From: Paraspadella gotoi | Taxonomy: Eukaryota; Chaetognatha | Length of the DNA stretch: 64,000 bases | Assembly (NCBI GenBank): GCA_051294375.1 | Contig: CM119264.1 | Span: forward strand, 14,782,682-14,846,681 | Reading direction: 5' to 3' | In this document: positions 48,201 to 57,609 of the stretch, piece by piece | How positions within the stretch are numbered: position 1 is the stretch's first letter | Layout of the letters: every line of letters begins with the position of its first letter | Translations under genes and position numbers: made by a program | Notes under the pieces: generated by a model | Database searches by the model: none | What the model saw: only the letters and a program-made list of their open reading frames with translations | What the model was told of the DNA's origin: nothing

Positions 48201-51200
48201 AAAACGGACGTGATGATTCCAGAGGTTTTCAAAACGGAAATCGCGAACCACATCCAAACGGAAAACAAGAGTACGAAGAAAACAGAGCCCATTATCAACT
48301 GTAAAAAGTGATACGTCGCTTGTCACAGATTTTGACCCATTTTCATTTTTCATATATAAAAAACAAATACGTAGCAGATCATTATCAAGTTCACCAACCC
48401 TTGAGGTGTTCCGTGAGCTAGGATCTCCTCTGGTCAATATTATAAAGCGCAGTGAAACGGCGGCCGTTAAGACTCCAGTCACAACCTGGATAAAGGTTTC
48501 AACATTGTAAGATGGTAAGGACGTAAGTATTGTCGCATAATTTTCGGATAAGACTAAGCAAAACAAAGAGAAATAGTAAACGAGAAAAAACAAGAACGGT
48601 AATTCAAATGTGTTGCGCCACAGTGACTGCCTCATCACGTGTTTCTTGTGACATGACATGACATTGCATGACATGATGACGTGACATGACTACATGACTA
48701 CCATAACTTTCTTCGCCCATGTATTTATGACAATGACTGCATCGGAATTTTGTCTTTTGTCTTTTAGTTCCTGAAGGAGGCGCTAGCAGTCCTTTAGATT
48801 TGAGGTTTTTTCTGTCTTAACAAATGAGCAACCAACTACCATGATGGAAAAAAAATGTCGCGGTTACCTTCCAGCTATTTTTTATCATTTCATCGTAAAA
48901 TAAAATTTAAACATCAAAAAATTTTTTTTAATTCATATGAGCTATGTCTCATTTATGTATGACAAAAAATATAAGAGTTCCATGTAAAAGAAAATGATGT
49001 AACAAATATTTATAATGTTCAATTTTATATTTTTATTTATAACTAATTATAGTATTTTTTTATTTATCTTTTATTAATCCATTAATATTAAAAATCCGCT
49101 TTTTCTTAATTGTATGTCAAAAATTATTTCATCATCTTTATTAGGATAGATTCAAAGATGAATCTTGATTTATTAAAAAAAGGTATTAAAATATACTCGA
49201 TTGCACTAATACTCCAGAATATTTTTTATATATTTGTAAAGTATCAATAAAAGTTATAAAGGCTCTAAAAATCTTTCTGTGAGCAAATTAAAATTTTATT
49301 TATCTTTGATATATTATCAGAACCAAGTATTAAAAAATTAAAAAAAAATTAAAATATTTTATTGAATATAAAAGATAATATACTATTACATTATTCAATA
49401 AACTCAAGCCTGGTTTAATTATAGGGATCAATCTTTTTTACTGCTTGCCAAAGACCGTTTTTTTACTACAAATCTGATAAAAAATATAATGTCAGAGATA
49501 TAATATTAATAATAATATGAATAATCCTTTTGATCAAAAAAAGGTAGAAAACAACAACCTATTTTTAAAATATTTATATGCATTAAATCATTTAAAACTG
49601 TTGAAAATATATTTTCTTTTCAGACCTAAAGAGACCATATTATATGTTAAAACCTATTTACTAACCAAAAAAAAAAAGAATTTGACAATTAAATTAACCG
49701 ATTTTTCCAAACCACAAAATTTTTTTTTCCATCATGGTATATGCAAGTTATAAACATTTTTAACGTAAGTGGGAGAGACCGACAGACAGATATACCGAAG
49801 GACCGACGGGCCGACCGATTTATTAAAAGCCTTCAAGTTATTAGTACAAATTTCAGGACTAATAATGTCATATCCGGACGAACATCAACTCAGATGCTCT
49901 TTTGCCTTGCATATATCGATGTTCGTCTTATCGTTCGGGATTCTGCGCTGAAATGGGACTCTCCGAAATAAGTGACGTTTAAACAGTTTATTTGTGGACG
50001 CTAGAATTAGTATTTATTGATTGTATTGAATATCTATATGCTTTTGATTATTTTATTAAGGTACCCTATTTAATATCAAGAAGATACGCGGGTTAAAATA
50101 ATAAAAAAACTTTTTAAAAAAAATTTAAACTTTACGGCGCCCGCCGATCCCGGAGTCCAGCACGATTCTCTCCACGTCTTCTTCCGTCGGCCCCCTCCCC
50201 CGGGTCAAGGAGGAGGTTCCTTCAACAAGGGCCTAATAACTGGCCTATAACTAGTATAAGTATAATGGGTGAAACGACGAAAAGTAGAAAATGCGATTGG
50301 TGACGATTCGAACAACTAATAATGGACATGTTTCGATTTTTGTTGCAAGCACTTATGCTGATGAAGACTTGCATCAAAGTGTCCATTATTAGTAATAAAA
50401 TTATTCGAATCAAAATCAAACTCTCAGTATTGTAACTTAAAAATTCTGCGTGGCCCATAAACCTGATAGACAATAAAACTCGCGGGTTCGGAGCAATTCT
50501 TCTCATAAGGATAGTACAAGGTTGACAGCACGCTGACACCGGCGCACGTGATGAATATGAGGAAAATAACTGTGTTCGAGACGACATCACGGAAAGCGTT
50601 CGGCTGATAGTTGGTCGCCTCCAACTGGAGTTATAAAATCTAAAATCGTATCGTTTTCTAACAAAAAATAAGGATGAACGAAAATGACCAACAAAATAGT
50701 TCCGATCATGAACAAAATTACTTAACGTTTCTGTAGGTCTGAATTTGTGAATTATCTTTAGTCCTTTCGAAACTCGAGGGTGGCCCCGTCAGGCTATCGC
50801 TAACGTCCATACTCCGTTTCGTCAAATCTTCGCGATATTTACTCCACGCGGTGTCGCGCGAGTAGGTCGAGCTTTCGCGTGCGTCTCGTATCCGGTTTTC
50901 GTCAGTATTTAAAGTCTCGCGCGGCGTGAAGCGCGGCGTTGTGTGTGGCGAACCTTTCGGCGCTTTGTACTGCAAGATCGTCATCAGGATTTTGTCACTA
51001 TTGGCCCTCTTGATCGGAAGGGCTTCGCTCTCGACAACCCGAACCGGTACGCCCTCTCTCCTCGTCCGCTTTTTCGGTGGGCGAACGCTCCCGGTGAGAG
51101 ACGGGACCGGTTTCCCCCTTTCTTGTTTTCGCGGCGTTTTGGTGGAGGAGTCTTTCTCTTTCTGCTTGGACGTCGGGCGAGATTTACCGATTGAATCCAT

Positions 51201-54200
51201 TTCGATTTGCTATTTAAATAAATTCTTCGAATATTGCTTGAAAAAAATAAATAAAAACAAGGTACGAAATAAATACAAATTGGTTAAATTTAAATACGAA
51301 CGAATTAAAAAACCTAAATAGAAAATTTAAAATCCGATTTTACTTTTAAAGACTTGAGTGAGAAAGGTAAGTGAAATAAAAAAAAGAAGAGGCATATAAA
51401 AAAAGAAGAATGAAAGTAGAATGTGCAGATAAAACGAAAGGGCCTTGATCCCCCACCTCCCCACCAGCCTTTTATTACTCACCGTCGCTTCTTTAACCGA
51501 TGCGTCGATGATCAGCGTCGGGGTGAAGGCGGCTTCACCGCGAAACCGGACAAAAATCTTGGAACTTGTGCCGGCTTCGCTTTGAAGACCCGTTTGAACG
51601 CACATTTGGTAAGAGTGGGCGCCGCTCATCGTCAGCGGCACCGGCTTCCACTGCAAGTGTAAAAAAGTTCAACGTTGAAGTGCATTGTTAGATGTTTACT
51701 GTTTGTTTAGCCCTCTGTGGTCGAACTTTCATCGACACACTTCCACTCTCCGATCCTCACCCTCTCAGCGTCCCTCAGATCCAGTCTCCTTGCGGGGACG
51801 ACCATGAGAGCGAAGATTCCGGCGACGACGACGACAACGACGAAAACGCCGGCGTTGTCGAGGGAGAGCGGAGGGATGTTGTCAAAGTCTATCTCATTGA
51901 CGGGAGGGATTAAGACACTTCCGCTAAAGACCCCGAAGAAGTTGCTCTTGAATTCCAATCGGCGACCGGACGACTTTCTCTTCACCTGCGGGGAGAAGAA
52001 TGGGACAAAAATTGTTGATTGCCCTCAAGACTCCATAAGTATAAAAATGAAAAGAGTGGAGCTGCTGCATTTGCGGTAATTTCTCGAGAAGTCGTCGCTG
52101 CGACTCACTGCGAGGTCGGAGGCTTCCCACGATTCACTTCCTGTGTTCCAATATCGCATCGCGAACGTCAAAGCATCGATCTTTCTCTTCGGAGAGGGGG
52201 GCGCGTCCCGGCAATTCCTCGCATCTGTCGAGTCGATGAAACTCGCATTATCAATAGGGCCAATCTATGTCGATTGGGTGGGTCAGAAGTTTGATTTGGG
52301 AACATTCCCAAATGAAACTTCATACATTTCTGGGAAAACTTTCAATGGACCAAATTTTTTTAAAATGGCTAGAAGCACTAGTAACTATTTTGTTAATATT
52401 TATTTGTAGATAGGAAACGTAAAGCCGTTTACAACCGTAAGCGAAGGCGAAGGCGATGTATTCGGTCTCGTTCGCGAGATTTCCCGGACTCCCGGCGACG
52501 AGCGACTTGGACCGGCGTTCGAGGATTCGCGCGGGGACGAAGATGGTGACGGAGGAGTCGAGGTCGAGCTCGATCACGTCGAAGATTTGGAACTTATTGC
52601 TGGCAGCGGGGGAAGGGGGAGAATTAGAAGTGTCAGACGATTGTTGAGGATTTTGTCAACCTTTGCTTGGTAACACTGTCCGGGCACTGTCTACTCAGTC
52701 AAGCATTGAAAGTCACTCACTGCGTTTTGAGAATGCCGCCTTCCACTTGGCCGCAATTTTCTCTTCTGACGCAACTTTGAGGGTCAGTTGTGCAGTTGGC
52801 GCCGAGAGTTTCTTCGAACGAGACCGAGTAGTCGCAGAAGGATGAGTTGGGAAGTTGAAACGGGTGAGATTCTTGGTTGCGGAAACGGATCATCGTCGCG
52901 TTGAGCAGGCGAAAGCCCTGAGGAAGTGACCGGCGATAGTTTAGAATTCGCCCTTTTTAAAAAGTCGCATCTTAGCCAAATTGTTTGTTTTTTTTCTCAC
53001 TTTTGGGTGAGGAATTTCTGCTCGAAAAGCGACGTTGAGGTTTTTGAGTTGGTATCTCCGCTGGACGATCGTCGTGTTCGGCGTGGAGTCATCGCAGACG
53101 AAGTTTGGGTCGTCGTCGTCTTGGGTTTGACGTCGTCGTCGACGACGGCGTTTCGTTTGGGGCTGTGATCCCTGTAGGAGCGACTCGGCTACCGGGATTT
53201 CTAGATTGCCGGGTAAATATAAGAGAAAATGAAAGCGACGAGATAGACAAAAAGAAGGTTGACCCAAAAATGACGCGAAAGTCGTAATAGTACTTATACA
53301 TTAAGGTGTAGTGAAAGTGGTAGATCAAAATTCGAATAGTTGATCATGAACATTGAACAGTCATGTACCAAAGAACATTGATATATAAAACAATTTTTTT
53401 TTCAATTTTTCAATTTTAGAAAATGTTAAAATTTTAAAATAGTTTTTTCTTAGTTTTTCAAGCAGATTCGAATTCCTAATAAAAAGTTGATAAAAGAAAA
53501 TATAAATCTTAATCAAAAATTCTTTCATTAAGTTAGCTAAAAATTTAAAAAACTCTACTATTCGAATTTTGAATCTACTTGATTTTAATATTTTTATTAC
53601 GCTTTATTATATATTGCAGGATGTAAGTATGTACAACAACATGTCTCACCAAATCGTATAGGAGAATTCGGAACAACTACGGTGCCGTTTTCCGTCGTCA
53701 TGTTGAAATTAACAACTGGAAGTTTGGGATCTTGTTCCGCTGCGACTTGGTTTACCCTCTTGGAGATCAGCGTGTTCCTTTCGACCACGCGAAGCTGAAC
53801 AAACAAATCCAATGAAATTGGTACAACCAATATAAACCAATATAATGATTAATTTGCTCTGGTTTTCTGATTTGCTTCTTAATCCGAACTAGGTAATTTT
53901 AATAAGAGATTCTAAGTATTTTTATTAATACTTGGTGAATAGAATCACCCGATAAAAACATATTTAAATTATAAAATCTCCTCTGAACAGACATCATTCG
54001 GTTTTACCGTACTATTCGAGGTAATCAAAAAGCTTCACCTTGACGACGACCTTCTGGTCGAGCTCAACTCTCGGCACAAACGCGACGCTGTCCAGCAACA
54101 CCCTCTTGTTTTCCAGGTTCTTCGCTTCCCTCTTCTCGATTTGAAAGCCGGCGGATGGGGTCTTGTATTCGATAATCTTGTCATCGGCGATGGTCTCCTC

Positions 54201-57200
54201 GACGGCGTTCTCACAAATGGTTAATTGCTTGTCGATGGAAGCTCCGATATTGCGCACCTGAGGAGTAAACAACTTAAAACCGTCCTCTTTGTTGTTGTAC
54301 ATAGTTAATTTTATTGATTTTGTTTATGCGGGGAAATGATTTTATCTTAGCTCCCGACACTTTTGAGCCGACTTATTCTTATTATTCACTCTCCAAACTA
54401 CCAACTACAAACAAACAACAACTACGAACTACAAACAAACAAACAACAAACTACGAACCGGAATGCTTTTAACCTTGAACCTGTAAGTATATCCACCAGG
54501 AAATATTAATTCGCAACCAGGGTTGTCCAAAGCTTCCCTTGATTTCAAATTTTAAATTTGTAATCTTACCTCATCGGTAGATGTCAAAGCATCCGTCTCA
54601 AAAAATTTATTCAGCAATCCCGTAGAAACCGCTAGAGTGGCTGACAAAGAAAAGGTTCAGACTTTCAATCTTTTTAACCTTATCGCCGCTAACCAAGCAA
54701 ACAGCCAAAGGCCTCTACCAACCCAGGCTGAACATTGACTAAATGAATTACCGTTCGAAATTTGATCAACCTCGTCCAACGTCTTTTTGCTTTTGTCGTA
54801 CGCGTTGTTAAGTCGCTCAAAATAAGTATTTGTCAAAGTGGCCGTCTTGTTGAGGACTCCTTCCGCCTGAAGAAATTTTTATTTCATCCGACTGCTGTCA
54901 AGCGATATATGTGAGCCCAAAAAAATCCGACGGTTTTATCATTTTTTGAGGGGAGAGAGTGTGGCAACGGAGAGACATGTGTGATGCCCGCGGTTTGAGG
55001 CAGGCTGGCGCTCAGGGCTTTGGACCTCCACTGGTCCTCCAGTGACTTCCACCACTGGCAAGTTTATGCCAGCACCATCACAGTTAACCAGCGATTGTAC
55101 CCAGAGCTCATTATTGGTAAGCAAGTACTTAGCTGTCCAAGCTCATGGGAAGAGATAAATTGAACCAGACTATACAGGAGGCAAATTTAGGATTCGCTAC
55201 AACACATCAATTGAATGACCTTTCCGGCTCTCAAGTCTAACCTTAGGTTCCAGTCGCGAAGTAGTGACTTCTGTCGCCCGACCAAGTAAGTTCAACGACG
55301 CCAAAGAATCGTCTTCCGACGTGGTTTTCGTGATCAGATCGAAGAGCGTCTCCAAAACGGCCTCGGTTTCATTCTTGGGACGAAAATGGACACAGTTAAA
55401 TAAAAAGAGAGGTCGATTACAGACTCTTTATTTCTCATCCTTTCCTTCTTATCTTATCTTATCTTATCTTCTAGCCCAACCTGTGTCTCTGCCGCTGTCT
55501 TCGCCAGGTTCAACGCTGCTTCCGACTTTTGCGTGGTCAAGGTCCCGTTGATCTCGATTCTGTCAATGAGTTCGTCCAAGCTCAATCCTGGCGCCGAACA
55601 CACGACAATCTCGGCTTCCAGATTAGCTGAACAATTGATTGACAAGGATGAAATAGAAGCTCACAGTTGATAGTATTTCTGCGGTTTAATTTTAAAAAAA
55701 AATTGTTATCGTTTATACCGTTGACCAAGTCGGGGATATCGCGTCCGATTCCGTTGTAGTCTTCGGTATTGGCCGCTTCTACAAGCGAGTAGACGACCGT
55801 CTCTAACTTTACCGCAGCGACGGCGACATCGGCGACGGCGTTGCGGCGGCGCCTTCTCGCGAGGGTGATCCTCGAGGCGGTCGATCCTTCTGGGCAATCG
55901 TCGACGAGCGGATCGCTGGCCCGGCGGCGGCGGCGCTGCTGCTGAGGAATCGACAGCTGAAAGCAGAAGCCGCTGGCGCCGTAAGATCCGGGGGTGCAGC
56001 GGGTGTCGTCTGCGGAAAGAAATAACGCGCGGTCAGGTTGGTTCCAAGGTTTGACCAACGGCCTAGCTAATCCTCACCCAAAATAAGGGGAACGCCGGTG
56101 TCGAAAACGCTATAAGTGTTGCTCGATTCGCTGCCACAGGAGGCGTTATTCTGCGACGCGCACACTTCGCAAACTCCCTGTTTTCTAGAGTCAGGAATGG
56201 AAGATGCATCCAAGAAGCTGCACGTGCAAAGCGTGACCTTGGTAGTGGTTTTCGGTGAAAGAACTTTCAAATATTTTAATCTGTCTGCATAACAATCGCC
56301 GTAAGAATCGTCACCTGAATGACAGCCAGCGGCGCCTGTAACTCCGAGCACCTGGCAATGCAAGCGCCCGGCGTCCACGGATCGAGTGGAGATTGCGTCT
56401 GATCTAATCTCTGCAGGAATGGCCGCGTCTTTAAGCAACCTTGATAACCGGGATACTGCGTCGTGTCGGGTTCTGTATTTGAATAAAAAAGAAATCTAGA
56501 AAAAGATGAGAAAAAAGTCGACAAAATAAAATATGTAATGATATTTTAAAGAAAAAACAAATAAAAATAAAAGGAAGTCCTCCATGTGACGCAAAAGAGG
56601 ATTTCACACATCCGGGTCACCTTTAACCGGGGATGAGGCGTTCGTGGAAACTTGGTTTTCGCTCGAGTACAAGCACTGCACGGTGAAAAAGTCGGTATCG
56701 AAAGTGATGGTTCGTGAGGAGTTGACCCAAACCAGAACCTCGAACATTACACGTCCTCGAAAATCGATGCTCTATAACGGAATTGGGGGAAGTGGCGTGA
56801 AAAAATAGAAGAAGAAAAGAAGAAAAAATGATGGTTATTAGTTCAGATAAGTGTTAGAAAGTTAAATTGATAGACATTAGGAGGAATACGATTGAAAAAG
56901 GAGAAATATATATCGGAGATCTATCTTTCTTAGTAGCCTCACCTCCTGCGGACATCCCCCAAGTCTCGTGGCCATGTAGACCTTCGCGTTGGACTCGACC
57001 CTGAAACTTCCCTTTTGGGTGCACACTGTTCTCGTTCCGGGCTCCAAAAAGTGGATGTTGTCCTTCTTGAGGATGTGGCGGTTGGTATCCGTGATTTTCC
57101 AAGAGACTTGCATATAATGAACATTGTTGCGCTGGATGCACTCGATTTGCGGGACGGTGGGGTCGAAGCTTCGACGTTCTGGTCTGGGTCCAAAAGGATA

Positions 57201-57609
57201 GCCGATAGTCATTGGCAGAGACTTGACTTGAAAGGCATTTGTCCAACGAGGGACTACCTCACTCTCAAAGCTGTCTAAGATGGCAGAGAGATATCTTTTA
57301 AGATGCTCTCGTCATTGTCTTTGTCGTTTATTTTCGTTCGCCTCTCATTATCCAAATTCAAACGAAATTTTCCTTTAAATTATTCTAGATTGTATTTCTT
57401 TTATATGCCAAAGTTCCTATCTCCTCACTATCTTAATTTTTACTTACCTATTCACTAACCCGCTAACCCACTTACCTATTTCGGTCCCTAGTCCTTTTCA
57501 CGTTTTGACTTTCCAAAACCAGCCCGTTCAGATTTGGCACATCGTCACTCGATACGCACTGTGTAAAAACCCAAGTCAAAAGCACAAGGAAGAGTTTCAC
57601 GTTCGTCAT
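36565..57609 (-). CDS. Polycystin-1-like protein (WSC, degenerate GPS, PLAT, 11-TM PKD channel)
   Basis: A 35-exon gene of about 2,140 codons. Residues 1-20 form a signal peptide (MTNVKLFLVLLTWVFTQC). The ectodomain (about 1,000 residues) has a WSC-type Cys domain. It is followed by a degenerate GPS, TM1, a PLAT domain split over exons 17-19, and then ten more membrane segments ending in a PKD channel module. The family marker SLEFTIYNANVNLFTQV and FVLNLFVAVVVEALEF (S6) are clear. Polycystin-1 proteins pair with polycystin-2 as calcium-permeable complexes in cilia, sperm and sensory cells; that role is inferred. The C-tail is charged, with no EF hand. Two introns hold whole genes on the same strand. 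Every checked exon boundary keeps phase except exon 4 and exon 26, which each need a one-base correction, so either assembly errors or decay affects this copy. The 3' edge of exon 30 is uncertain. Confidence 0.92.
39454..40079. mobile_element. MITE with about 31-base terminal inverted repeats
   Basis: CACTGCGGCGCAAAAAAAAA then GTAGCCACTT at 39454-39484 is mirrored by AAGTGGCTAC then a T run and GCGCCGCAGCG at 40048-40079. The 626-base interior is AT-rich and non-coding. A TA precedes the left end, as expected for Tc1/mariner-type insertions; the right flank has diverged. It fills most of the polycystin intron between exons 26 and 27. Confidence 0.8.
41565..41612 (-). ncRNA. Second hammerhead-like motif, degraded
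   Basis: Minus strand: CTGATGA, extra A, 5-bp stem II (GGCTT/AAGCC) with a GAAACCAA loop, then GAAACATGAATG. The cleavage triplet reads GAA instead of GUH and stem I is weak, so it is likely inactive. Same layout as at 18.46 kb. Confidence 0.4.
41699..41704 (-). terminator. Poly(A) signal of the acyltransferase gene
   Basis: AATAAA on the minus strand about 40 bases after the stop codon; placement to within a few bases. Confidence 0.4.
41742..43609 (-). CDS. Condensation/alcohol O-acyltransferase-type enzyme with N-terminal membrane anchor
   Basis: Two exons, 42236-43609 and 41742-42095, in phase 0 give 575 residues. The start MSYKSLTLIT is followed by one hydrophobic segment (about residues 7-26), so the protein is probably ER- or membrane-anchored. 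The catalytic motif HHSILDG (residues 192-198) matches the HHxxxDG of BAHD, condensation, PapA and wax-ester-synthase acyltransferases. His193 would be the general base for moving an acyl group from acyl-CoA to an alcohol or amine. The second exon carries the C-terminal half (FRLHSTFYAVARPFSG, DGRICWSMIHFDHLVS). The substrate is unknown. The intron (42096-42235) is mostly CT repeat. If it is retained, the frame stays open as Arg-Glu repeats to 41984, giving a false longer ORF. An in-frame Lys-rich insert after SRNK (about 27 residues) may be lineage-specific. The gene lies inside a polycystin intron. Confidence 0.85.
42143..42232. repeat. (CT)n microsatellite forming the acyltransferase intron
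   Basis: About 40 CT units. On the gene strand the GA array starts at the donor GATG|GTGAGAGAG and makes up most of the 140-base intron. Confidence 0.95.
45702..51200 (-). CDS. Unrecognised multipass membrane protein nested in polycystin intron 17
   Basis: Nine exons: 50727-51200, 50463-50624, 48399-48485, 48185-48298, 47697-47922, 46426-46539, 46076-46192, 45924-45989, 45702-45838. They join in phase to 499 codons. Residues 1-158 are Lys/Arg/Ser/Pro-rich and disordered-looking (MDSIGKSRPTSKQKEK..., RPPKKRTRR). Then come about 7-8 hydrophobic segments: NTVIFLIFITCAGVSVLS; VVTGVLTAAVSLRFIIL; MGSVFFVLLFSVWMWFAISV; SLVSSLVWIVCM; YLMVVVGVTITAILDVVSFG; VNIMVYIIYAFSFSFDFVSI; YRAIFITLAIHLSERIV; SALIVGIIFGIFCCIACVV. 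The tail is short and basic (FRTLKKKEAMAKKN). One loop after the first TM has a Cys and NCSEPAS, a possible glycosylation site. I do not recognise the family; ciliary TMEM proteins were considered without a match. Some donors are weak (AAC|GTTAAG, AAAA|GTACAA), but all phases agree, which supports the model. Confidence 0.75.
46945..47605 (+). repeat. Composite of three repeat families (R3-R2-R1)
   Basis: 46945-47182 (R3) recurs inverted at 54955-55200. 47187-47430 (R2) recurs at 11838-12080. 47436-47605 (R1) recurs at 25.85 and 33.90 kb. The three lie end to end in an intron of the nested membrane-protein gene. Confidence 0.8.
50300..50410. repeat. Imperfect hairpin with hammerhead-like words
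   Basis: Outer arms GATTCGAA / ATTCGAATC and AATAATGGACA / TGTCCATTATT. Between them lie CTGATGAAGAC and, on the other strand, GAAACATGTCC. Same family as the hairpins at 18.5, 26.9, 27.7 and 41.6 kb. Confidence 0.75.
53812..53843 (+). repeat. Stub of repeat R1
   Basis: About 30 bases matching the start of R1 (GAAATTGGTACAACCAATAT) next to a polycystin exon acceptor. Confidence 0.55.
54955..55200 (-). repeat. Interspersed repeat R3, inverted copy
   Basis: Reverse complement of 46945-47182, sharing GGCGCTCAGGGCTTTGGACC, TGGCAACGGAG.GACATGTGTGAT and AGGCAAATTTAGGATT. About 240 bases, SINE-sized, no clear A/B box. It lies in a polycystin intron. Confidence 0.8.

Larger units (their letters stand above)
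36565..51650 (-). other. Polycystin-1-like PLAT and channel exons 17-35
   Basis: Exons: 51483-51650, 45083-45280, 44882-45021, 44681-44741, 44409-44604, 44169-44347, 41078-41262, 40775-40945, 40336-40503, 40098-40269, 39068-39346, 38813-38978, 38491-38643, about 38220-38353, 37903-38135, 37666-37824, 37385-37599, 37094-37140, 36565-36911. PLAT: SYQMCVQTGLQSEAGTSSKI, then RGGVNYFTFHSPRPLG and CEVWTNHSGDSPQWYC. TM2 RVQRLSCCITLLYLMM; TM4 LPWWFILIGYFLAFAASF; DPLK before TM5, as in the family. The polycystin loop has GPSIIRQF and VRQGSCHLPQ. S3-S4 region FVSFDKLRTVDEAYVLFMGL; pore region FLAPFRNLGHAMKSCALIVW differs from the usual GD filter. The S2-S3 loop has an unusual Cys-rich insert of about 90 residues (exon 30-31). 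Confidence 0.88.
51761..57609 (-). other. Polycystin-1-like ectodomain and TM1 exons 1-16
   Basis: Exons: 57476-57609, 56943-57270, 56621-56771, 56078-56472, 55719-56009, 55481-55626, 55242-55373, 54752-54866, 54570-54640, 54039-54257, 53650-53794, 53001-53188, 52721-52917, 52419-52599, 52109-52264, 51761-51985. Exon 4 is the WSC-like domain (YPGYQGCLKT..ACIARCSELQAPLAVIQ). Exons 5 and 12 carry polyarginine runs (RRRR and RRRRRR) that could be furin-type sites. Exon 16 has PPVNEIDFDNIP followed by TM1 (NAGVFVVVVVVAGIFALMVV), the conserved block just after a GPS. I see no PKD-repeat or LRR motifs. Confidence 0.85.

Noticed and set aside
52721-53794. Separate tectonic-like secreted gene instead of polycystin ectodomain
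   Set aside because: The phrase similarity is weak, and all exons from 57.6 to 51.7 kb link in consistent phase to the post-GPS block, so one gene explains them better.
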